A stretch of 6,063 bases of DNA from Lentisphaerota bacterium (GTDB lineage Bacteria; Verrucomicrobiota; Kiritimatiellia; RFP12; UBA3636), in assembly GCA_012511845.1 (NCBI GenBank), contig JAAZFF010000458.1:1-6063 (forward strand), read 5' to 3'. Made by a program: the position numbers and the translations under genes. Positions 1-4,723 of this stretch are shown here, piece by piece (the first letter of the stretch is position 1; every line of letters begins with the position of its first letter). The notes below the pieces were generated by a model. That model was not told the DNA's origin and searched no databases. It saw nothing but the letters and a program-made list of their open reading frames with translations.

Positions 1-96
1 CCAGACACATATAGCGGCAGATGCTGTTACAGCAAAACCTGCAATCAAAAAAATCAAAAGAGATTTTAACGAAAACATTTTATTTCCCAATTTCAT
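1..96 (-). CDS. N-terminus of a secreted protein (partial, runs off left edge)
   Basis: The minus strand is open from an ATG at 96-94 to the window edge, giving 32 codons without a stop. The peptide begins MKLGNKMFSLKSLL and has the layout of a Sec signal peptide. There is a lysine-containing n-region (residues 2-11), a hydrophobic core (about 12-23, LLIFLIAGFAV) and a small-residue cleavage zone TASAA at 24-28, with cleavage likely after residue 27 or 28. A cysteine at 30 is not in a proper lipobox, so a lipoprotein is less likely. The start is supported by a GGAGAGA ribosome binding site seven bases from the ATG (core to start) and by a good promoter further upstream. The mature protein is outside the window, so function cannot be given. 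Because an exosortase is encoded nearby it could be a sorted surface protein, but the C-terminus that would show this is missing. Confidence 0.7.
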   Translation of the reverse strand, partial: MKLGNKMFSLKSLLIFLIAGFAVTASAAICVW

Positions 97-100
97 AATT

Positions 101-107
101 TCTCTCC
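101..107 (-). promoter_or_regulatory. Ribosome binding site of the leftward partial gene
   Basis: On the minus strand the sequence is GGAGAGA, with the GGAG core seven bases before the ATG at 96. It is a strong Shine-Dalgarno match and the main reason for preferring this start over the second in-frame ATG at codon 7. Confidence 0.65.
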
Positions 108-143
108 ATGTTAAAAGAAATCCTTAATGATCCAGCCAGCAGT

Positions 144-172
144 ATCATATCTTAATCATGTAGCGATTGCAA
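144..172 (-). promoter_or_regulatory. Sigma-70-type promoter for the leftward partial gene
   Basis: Read on the minus strand, TTGCAA (172-167) is followed by exactly 17 bases and then TATGAT (149-144). The first matches the -35 consensus at four of six positions and the second the -10 consensus at five of six. Transcription would start near 137, leaving a leader of about 40 bases before the ATG at 96. Confidence 0.55.
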
Positions 173-175
173 TGG

Positions 176-189
176 ATAAAATATTTTAT
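176..189. promoter_or_regulatory. 14-bp AT-only palindrome upstream of the leftward promoter
   Basis: ATAAAATATTTTAT is a perfect 14-bp palindrome starting three bases upstream of the leftward -35 box. At that position it could be an UP element or an operator. AT-rich DNA produces such palindromes by chance more often than mixed DNA, so the functional call is weak. Confidence 0.3.
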
Positions 190-201
190 ACATTCATTAT
201 G

Positions 202-238
202 GAGACATACAGTCGCATTCGAGACATATTGTCGCATA
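202..238. repeat. Pair of direct repeats (GAGACATAnnGTCGCAT) spaced 19 bp, possible operator
   Basis: GAGACATACAGTCGCAT begins at 202 and GAGACATATTGTCGCAT at 221. Fifteen of 17 bases agree, and the two differences are the central dinucleotide. The 19-bp period puts the copies just under two helical turns apart. They lie between the leftward promoter and clpB, which suits a regulator binding two direct half-sites. A partial third copy, GGTGACATA, lies at 292-300. No regulator family is recognised from the motif. Confidence 0.4.
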
Positions 239-243
239 TTATC

Positions 244-275
244 CTTGAATTACTCCTCTTTTCAACTGGTATAGA
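244..275 (+). promoter_or_regulatory. Weak candidate promoter for clpB
   Basis: CTTGAA at 244-249 resembles the -35 element of heat-shock sigma factors. As TTGAAT (245-250) it also resembles a vegetative -35, with TATAGA at 270-275 as -10. The spacer is then 19 bases, longer than ideal. No heat-shock -10 of the CCCCAT type follows CTTGAA, and no CIRCE element is present. This is the best plus-strand candidate I found, but it is weak. Confidence 0.2.
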
Positions 276-324
276 ACATGCTTACTATGATGGTGACATA
301 GATTTTAAATATATTAACGATTTT

Positions 325-330
325 GAGGAT
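325..330 (+). promoter_or_regulatory. Ribosome binding site of clpB
   Basis: GAGGAT ends five bases before the ATG at 336. It is a good Shine-Dalgarno match and supports that start. Confidence 0.6.
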
Positions 331-335
331 AAAAA

Positions 336-2939
336 ATGAACAATGAAAAATTAACAAGAAAAACACAGGAAGCTGTGATGGCGGCGCAGCAGATTGCTTT
401 GCGCCACAGCCATCAGAGTGTTGATTCTCCGCACCTGCTTCTTGCCCTTCTGGAGCAGGAAGATGGTCTGGTGCCGCGGATTTTTGAAAAGGCGGGCGTC
501 AATTCTGTTGCCGTAAAAACCGATGTGGAAAATCTTCTCGACCGGATACCTCGTGTATCGGGTCAGACGGTTGAGTCCGGGAAGTTTTACGTATCACAGG
601 AATTTCAGACACTTCTGGCGAACGCTGAGCAGCAGGCAAAGCGTCTGACTGATGAATATATTTCTGTAGAGCATCTTCTCCTCGCAATGTTTGATGCGGG
701 GAAGCGTTCTGATACGGCAGAAATTCTCAAAAAACATGGACTTGATTCGTCATCCGTTCTCAATGCCATGAAATCTGTGCGGGGAAATCAGCGAGTGACT
801 TCGGATTCACCTGAAGGACAATATGAAGCACTGAAAAAATACGGAACAGACCTTGTTGATCTGGCACAGAAAAATAAGCTTGATCCCGTTATAGGACGCG
901 ACTCCGAAATTCGATCTGTAACGCGCATACTCTCGCGCAAAACAAAAAACAACCCTGTTCTTATCGGAGAGCCCGGAGTTGGGAAAACAGCAATTGTGGA
1001 AGGTCTGGCACAGCGAATAGTACGCGGTGACGTTCCGGAGAACCTGAAGGGGCGCACAATTTTCTCTCTCGACATGACAGCTCTCATGGCAGGTGCAAAG
1101 TATAGGGGGGAATTTGAGGAGCGCCTTAAAGCCGTTCTTACGGAAATCAAGGAGTCCGATGGAGATATACTGCTCTTCATCGATGAGATTCATACTATCG
1201 TGGGAGCCGGCAAAACTGAAGGTTCCACAGATGCTGCCAACATGCTGAAGCCCATGCTTGCACGCGGAGAGCTCCATTGTATCGGCGCTACAACGATTGA
1301 TGAGTACAGAAAGCACATGGAAAAGGATGCAGCACTCGAAAGGCGTTTCCAGCCTGTCATGGTAGATGCCCCGAGCGTTGAAGACACTATTTCAATACTG
1401 AGGGGGCTGCGCGAGCGTTTCGAACTTTACCATAACGTGCGAATTCAGGACGCGGCGATCGTTTCTGCTGCCACCCTCTCCGACCACTATATTTCTGATA
1501 GATTTTTGCCCGACAAAGCCATTGACTTAATTGATGAGGCATGTGCTTCTATAAGGACGGAAATGGACTCCATGCCGGCTGAACTCGACGAAATAACACG
1601 AAAGGTGATGCGTCTGGAAATTGAGGAAACTGCACTTAAAAAGGAAACAGACAAAGCAAGTGCGGAGCGCCTGGAGGCGCTGCGTGAAGAACTGGCTGAC
1701 CTGAGAGATTCTGCAGGAGCAATGAAGTTGCAATGGGAAAATGAGAAGAATGCTGTTGCGGAAATACGAAAACTGCGTGAAGAGCTCGATGAAGCTAAAG
1801 CGCAATGTGAAAAAGCTGAAAGAGACTACGATTTGGACAAAGTTGCCAAACTGAGGTACGGCACCATCCCCGATATAGAAAACAGGCTCAGCGCAGCAAA
1901 GGATGCTGTGGACGCCAAAGGAGAATCACGCATTATACGCGAAGAGGTGTCCGAGGATGAAATTGCAAAAATTGTATCGCGCTGGACCGGAATACCTGTA
2001 ACACGGCTCGTGGAATCGGAACGTGCCAAGCTTCTGCGTCTGCCTGAAGAACTGCACAAGCGGGTTGTAGGTCAGGACGAAGCCGTGCAGGCTGTATCGG
2101 ATGCAGTACTTAGGGGGCGGGCAGGAATTCAGAATCAGGACAGACCCATTGGGTCATTCCTCTTCCTCGGACCTACCGGCGTAGGTAAAACAGAGCTTGC
2201 ACGTGCGCTTGCCGAAGACCTGTTTGACTCGGAAAAGCAGATGGTTCGCATCGATATGTCGGAATACATGGAAAAATTCTCCGTTTCACGTCTTGTCGGC
2301 GCACCTCCCGGTTACGTGGGGTACGAAGAAGGCGGTCAGCTTACGGAAGCTGTACGCAGGAAGCCTTATTCGGTGATTCTTCTTGATGAAATTGAGAAGG
2401 CCCACCCCGACGTATTCAACATACTGCTCCAGGTTCTAGATGACGGACGGCTTACCGATTCACACGGGCGCACTGTAAACTTCAAGAATACAATTATAAT
2501 AATGACGAGCAATCTCGGCTCCCAGTTCTTGCTTGAAGGTATTGGAGAAAGCGGAGAAATCACTGACGATGTACAAAATGCTGTTACTGATCTGCTCAAG
2601 AGAACGTTCAGACCTGAATTTCTGAACCGTCTCGATGAAACTGTAATCTTCAAGCCGCTTTCGAAAAAGGAAATAACTTCTATCGTGCGGTTAATGCTCG
2701 AGGATCTGGAAGGACGTGTTGCACAGCGCGGACTGAGGCTTGATGTTAGCGATAAAGCAGCAGATTTGCTGATAGAGCGCGGGTATGATCCGGTGTACGG
2801 TGCACGACCGCTCAAACGGCGCATCCAGAGCGATATTGAAACACCGATAGCACGTACAATAGTCGGTGGAGACTTTGCCTCTGATTCCACTATTTACGTT
2901 GATGCGGAAGAAGCTAATTTCACATTCAGAGTTGCCTGA
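336..2939 (+). CDS. clpB: ATP-dependent protein disaggregase ClpB (Hsp100)
   Basis: Complete 867-residue ClpB, close to the usual 855-880. It is a cytoplasmic hexameric AAA+ ring that threads aggregated proteins through its pore, normally together with DnaK/DnaJ/GrpE. Domains in order: Clp N-domain (about 1-145, two repeats); first ATPase domain with Walker A GEPGVGKT (211-218), pore tyrosine in KYRG (Y256), Walker B FIDE (281-284) and paired arginine fingers R336/R337; coiled-coil middle domain (about 405-530), which separates ClpB from ClpA and ClpC; second ATPase domain with Walker A GPTGVGKT (612-619), pore loop GYVG (659-662), Walker B LLDE (682-685) and sensor-2 GAR (822-824). No ClpP-binding loop typical of ClpA/ClpX was seen. 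All key residues are intact. The start is set by GAGGAT just upstream. It is transcribed away from the secreted-protein gene and followed within a few bases by a hairpin, so it is probably monocistronic. Confidence 0.98.
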   Translation: MNNEKLTRKTQEAVMAAQQIALRHSHQSVDSPHLLLALLEQEDGLVPRIFEKAGVNSVAVKTDVENLLDRIPRVSGQTVESGKFYVSQEFQTLLANAEQQAKRLTDEYISVEHLLLAMFDAGKRSDTAEILKKHGLDSSSVLNAMKSVRGNQRVTSDSPEGQYEALKKYGTDLVDLAQKNKLDPVIGRDSEIRSVTRILSRKTKNNPVLIGEPGVGKTAIVEGLAQRIVRGDVPENLKGRTIFSLDMTALMAGAKYRGEFEERLKAVLTEIKESDGDILLFIDEIHTIVGAGKTEGSTDAANMLKPMLARGELHCIGATTIDEYRKHMEKDAALERRFQPVMVDAPSVEDTISILRGLRERFELYHNVRIQDAAIVSAATLSDHYISDRFLPDKAIDLIDEACASIRTEMDSMPAELDEITRKVMRLEIEETALKKETDKASAERLEALREELADLRDSAGAMKLQWENEKNAVAEIRKLREELDEAKAQCEKAERDYDLDKVAKLRYGTIPDIENRLSAAKDAVDAKGESRIIREEVSEDEIAKIVSRWTGIPVTRLVESERAKLLRLPEELHKRVVGQDEAVQAVSDAVLRGRAGIQNQDRPIGSFLFLGPTGVGKTELARALAEDLFDSEKQMVRIDMSEYMEKFSVSRLVGAPPGYVGYEEGGQLTEAVRRKPYSVILLDEIEKAHPDVFNILLQVLDDGRLTDSHGRTVNFKNTIIIMTSNLGSQFLLEGIGESGEITDDVQNAVTDLLKRTFRPEFLNRLDETVIFKPLSKKEITSIVRLMLEDLEGRVAQRGLRLDVSDKAADLLIERGYDPVYGARPLKRRIQSDIETPIARTIVGGDFASDSTIYVDAEEANFTFRVA

Positions 2940-2943
2940 GCCA

Positions 2944-2963
2944 GTGCCCGGCAAGCCGGGCAC
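2944..2963 (+). terminator. GC-rich hairpin just after clpB
   Basis: GTGCCCGGC and GCCGGGCAC form a perfect 9-bp inverted repeat separated by AA (in practice 8 bp with a CAAG loop), beginning four bases after the clpB stop. There is no T-run after it, so it is not a classical intrinsic terminator. It may protect the 3' end or terminate weakly. Its right arm is also part of the repeat that recurs at 3586-3643, so it may be only an edge of that repeat. Confidence 0.4.
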
Positions 2964-3008
2964 AGTGATCAGTAGGCAGTGGACAGTGGGCAGTTTCCTT
3001 GGAAGGCG
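2949..3008. repeat. Flanking direct repeat, copy 1 (60 bp)
   Basis: This block starts CGGCAAGCCGGGCA, contains GTGATCAGTAGGCAGTGG and ends near CTTGGAAGGCG. It recurs at 3586-3643 with three substitutions and one 2-base indel. Inside are short imperfect repeats of the CAGTGG / CAGTAGG type. It forms the left boundary of the repeat mosaic after clpB. No coding potential is credible. Confidence 0.85.
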
Positions 3009-3009
3009 T

Positions 3010-3147
3010 ATAATCGTTCACGTGCCCGTACACGTACACGATTTCTCCGGAGTAAACATCCGGTTTCTTATGTTCGAGTTTCACTCTCATCCTCGTGTAC
3101 GTAAAACGTGTACCGCTTCGCTGTGAACGTGTACGATCTTTCGGCAA
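3010..3147. repeat. Hexamer-based repeat unit, copy 1
   Basis: The unit opens with ATAATCGTTC, then four CGTNCN hexamers (3015-3038) ending in CGATTT. After a 46-base middle segment not shared with the other copies, it closes with a 60-bp right block (3088-3147) that is identical to 3532-3591. The right block holds TGAACGTGTACGA, the reverse complement of the hexamer pattern, so the unit could fold back on itself. Reading frames across it translate only to low-complexity Val-Arg / Glu-Arg strings. Confidence 0.8.
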
Positions 3148-3210
3148 AGGTAGGGCTGGTTTCTCCGTAAACCGCCGTGGTTGCCTGGGAACCCTGAGTG
3201 CCTGCTCGGA
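3148..3210. other. Spacer between repeat units 1 and 2
   Basis: This stretch starts with AGGTAGGG directly after CGGCAA, the same join as at 3338-3345. It contains a small stem GGTTT (3158-3162) / AAACC (3169-3173). The rest has no recognised feature or gene. Confidence 0.5.
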
Positions 3211-3337
3211 TTTTGTGCACGTGTTGGCATAATCGTTCTCGTTCACGTTCACGTACACGATTTAACCTTCGTACACCCATCCTCGTGTATGTATAACGTG
3301 TACTGCTCCGCTTTGAACGGGTACGATCTCACGGCAA
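3211..3337. repeat. Hexamer-based repeat unit, copy 2
   Basis: It begins TTTTGTGCACGTGTTGGCAT, shared exactly with copy 3, followed by four CGTNCN hexamers (3234-3257). Its right block (3278-3337) is the most diverged, with roughly eight differences from the 60 bp shared by copies 1 and 3. It is followed immediately by the GGTAGGG element. Confidence 0.8.
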
Positions 3338-3338
3338 A

Positions 3339-3401
3339 GGTAGGGCGATGACCTCCGGGCGCGCCGCAAAACAACGGACCGCTCGGAGAGCCGTCCCTAC
3401 C
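3339..3401. repeat. 63-bp element with 7-bp terminal inverted repeats
   Basis: GGTAGGG at 3339-3345 and CCCTACC at 3395-3401 are perfect inverted ends. Inside, GGAC-C-GCTC (3376-3384), a GGA loop and GAGC-C-GTCC (3388-3396) form a hairpin with one C-C mismatch. The inner sequence at 3344-3368 is repeated exactly at 3704-3728. It encodes nothing and has the form of a small palindromic or MITE-like repeat. I could not identify a target-site duplication. Confidence 0.55.
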
Positions 3402-3458
3402 TGGCTCAGCAGCCGCAGGGCGATGGAACCAATTTTGACTTCGGACTCCGGACTCGGG
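3402..3458. repeat. Spacer with three tandem 7-bp repeats (GACTYCG type)
   Basis: GACTTCG, GACTCCG and GACTCGG follow each other without gaps at 3437-3457. The preceding 35 bases hold nothing recognised. It joins directly to repeat unit copy 3. Confidence 0.55.
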
Positions 3459-3591
3459 TTTTGTGCACGTGTTGGCATAATCGTTCTCGTTCACGTACTC
3501 GTACTCGTACACGATTTAATCTTCTCATACCCATCCTCGTGTACGTAAAACGTGTACCGCTTCGCTGTGAACGTGTACGATCTTTCGGCAA
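3459..3591. repeat. Hexamer-based repeat unit, copy 3
   Basis: It starts with the same TTTTGTGCACGTGTTGGCAT segment as copy 2. It carries five CGTNCN hexamers (3482-3511), one more than the other copies, and ends with the 60-bp right block (3532-3591) identical to copy 1. Its last six bases, CGGCAA, are also the first six of the flanking direct repeat, so the two repeat families merge here. Confidence 0.8.
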
Positions 3592-3643
3592 GCCGGGCAG
3601 TGATCAGTAGGCAGTGGATAGTGGGCAGTTTTCTTGGGAGGCG
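3586..3643. repeat. Flanking direct repeat, copy 2 (58 bp)
   Basis: Second copy of the block at 2949-3008, in the same orientation, lacking two bases after GCCGGGCA. In copy 1 the left half forms a hairpin with clpB-proximal sequence; here the left partner is absent, so no such hairpin forms. Confidence 0.85.
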
Positions 3644-3652
3644 CAGACTGTA

Positions 3653-3674
3653 GCACAGACATTCCTGTCTGTGC
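3653..3674. repeat. Perfect 9-bp hairpin GCACAGACA / TGTCTGTGC
   Basis: GCACAGACA, the loop TTCC and TGTCTGTGC form a perfect stem-loop. No T-run follows in either direction, so it does not look like a standard terminator. Its form suggests a dispersed palindromic repeat; other genomic copies cannot be checked here. Confidence 0.6.
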
Positions 3675-3734
3675 CCGCCTGCTGGGTGGTTGCTGAGAAG
3701 GTAGGCGATGACCTCCGGGCGCGCCGCAGGCGGG
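3674..3734. repeat. 61-bp element bounded by CCCGCCTGC / GCAGGCGGG
   Basis: Perfect 9-bp inverted repeats (3674-3682 and 3726-3734) enclose 43 bases. The interior includes the 25-bp segment 3704-3728, identical to 3344-3368 in the other small element. The two elements are about the same length and share a core but have different terminal inverted repeats. Confidence 0.5.
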
Positions 3735-3747
3735 TCTTACTTGCTTC

Positions 3748-3776
3748 TTGAACGTAAAGCTTTCTGATGGTAATAT
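3748..3776 (+). promoter_or_regulatory. Sigma-70-type promoter of the exosortase operon
   Basis: TTGAAC (3748-3753) and TAATAT (3771-3776) are separated by exactly 17 bases. Transcription would begin near 3783, almost on top of the annotated ATG at 3785. It is the best plus-strand promoter in the window and lies directly after the repeat mosaic. Confidence 0.6.
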
Positions 3777-3784
3777 AAGCCGCC

Positions 3785-4723
3785 ATGCATAACGAAGCGG
3801 CTATAAAAAGTTGTCAGAAACCTGACTGGTGGCGTATGGGTACATACGTCATTTGCAGTCTGGCGGCATTATGGCTGTTTGTTTCTTTCGGGAGCGATTC
3901 CGATATATCAAATGAGCCCGGTTCCATTTTTAAGTGGGTTTCAGTGCAATGGAAGCACGAGGACTTCCGCTTCAACTGGGTTATGCTTCTCGTCTCTGCA
4001 TATACCATATACCGCAACCGCAGAGAACTTGCTAACGCCGAAGTAAAGCCGAGCCCCGTCGGCATGATCATAGTTGCGGCATCATTACTGGGCCATATCG
4101 TCGGCTACCGCACCCAGTTGCCGCGCATTTCCATAGGCATGACGATAGGAGTTTTCTGGGGAGCAGCGTACGCGATATGGGGCTGGAAGGTTGCAAAAAT
4201 CTTGATTTTTCCAGCAGCATACGCATTTTTATGCTTTTGCGGCTCATTGCTGATGGAGGTTACAATGCCGCTGCGGCTGATGGCAAGCAGCCTTGCAACA
4301 ACACTGCTGCGCGGTGCCGGCATTACTGCGTACAGGAGCGGAGCCGTAGTTTACAATCCCATATCGAACGGCTTCCAGTTTGAGGTTGATGAAGCGTGCA
4401 GCGGACTAAGGTCGCTAATCGTAATGACGGCTCTCGCTGCTCCCTATGCCTACTTTACTGTCAAAGGTTTCTGGCGACAGATCCTTCTCTTCTGCCTCTC
4501 TGTGCCCCTGGCCATGCTGGCAAACGCATTGCGCATTTTTTCACTCGGTCTTGTGGCAGAGTGGCTAGGTATAGACCTTGCCATGACCTTATACCATGAT
4601 CTGTCCGGATTTATTACTTTCTTTTTGTCAATCGTTCTATTGATCGGAACGGCTTATCTTATAAACATCGACTGGAGGGGCTGGCTTTGTTCGCTAAAGC
4701 AAAGAAGACAATTCCCGGTCTGA
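3785..4723 (+). CDS. Exosortase/archaeosortase family transmembrane transpeptidase
   Basis: A 312-residue polytopic membrane protein with about eight hydrophobic segments (near 18-35, 63-76, 90-107, 115-132, 135-157, 208-225, 230-256, 275-294). The exosortase catalytic triad is visible in the right order: Cys205 in DEACSGLRS, Arg250 in NALR and His271 in YHDLSG. By family knowledge these enzymes recognise a short C-terminal sorting signal (PEP-CTERM type) on exported proteins and cleave it at the membrane. The exact exosortase subtype is not resolved, so no symbol is given. No clear Shine-Dalgarno precedes the ATG at 3785. The promoter -10 ends only eight bases before it, so the message may be nearly leaderless. 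Met18 (3836) is the alternative start, and an in-frame TAA at 3776-3778 rules out an earlier one. The 3' end overlaps the EpsI-like gene by 37 bases. Confidence 0.93.
   Translation: MHNEAAIKSCQKPDWWRMGTYVICSLAALWLFVSFGSDSDISNEPGSIFKWVSVQWKHEDFRFNWVMLLVSAYTIYRNRRELANAEVKPSPVGMIIVAASLLGHIVGYRTQLPRISIGMTIGVFWGAAYAIWGWKVAKILIFPAAYAFLCFCGSLLMEVTMPLRLMASSLATTLLRGAGITAYRSGAVVYNPISNGFQFEVDEACSGLRSLIVMTALAAPYAYFTVKGFWRQILLFCLSVPLAMLANALRIFSLGLVAEWLGIDLAMTLYHDLSGFITFFLSIVLLIGTAYLINIDWRGWLCSLKQRRQFPV
4674..4680 (+). promoter_or_regulatory. Ribosome binding site that sets the TTG start of the EpsI-like gene
   Basis: GGAGGGG ends six bases before the TTG at 4687. It is the strongest Shine-Dalgarno in the window and lies inside the exosortase coding region. 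It favours the TTG over the first ATG at 4735, which would remove the positively charged end and half of the membrane anchor. Confidence 0.65.

Noticed and set aside
97..335. CIRCE (HrcA) operator or classical heat-shock promoter for clpB
   Set aside because: No GCACTC-N9-GAGTGC inverted repeat is present. CTTGAA at 244 has no matching CCCCAT-type -10 at the right distance.
127..339. 70-codon plus-strand reading frame whose stop overlaps the clpB ATG
   Set aside because: No ribosome binding site before its ATG, no recognisable domain, and it runs across the leftward promoter, the palindrome and the direct repeats. The 4-base overlap with clpB is suggestive but not enough.
788..1316. Long minus-strand reading frames inside clpB (788-1180 and 807-1316)
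   Set aside because: Antisense shadows of a highly conserved gene; no independent start signals or known motifs.
2944..2963. Confident rho-independent terminator after clpB
   Set aside because: The stem is strong but no T-run follows, and half of it belongs to a repeat found elsewhere in the window, so it is listed only as a tentative terminator.
2926..3591. Several reading frames on both strands rich in Val-Arg and Glu-Arg repeats, for example 2866-3126 (+), 3068-3280 (-), 3249-3512 (-)
   Set aside because: They are translations of the hexamer repeats: low complexity, different frames in each copy, no ribosome binding sites and no family resemblance.
3010..3591. CRISPR array
   Set aside because: Units are 127-138 bp with internal hexamers and diverged copies. 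There are no short identical repeats with uniform unique spacers and no cas genes.
2940..3784. Insertion sequence or transposon remnant with a transposase gene
   Set aside because: No frame in the interval resembles a transposase or has a catalytic motif; the inverted-repeat elements are too small to be autonomous.
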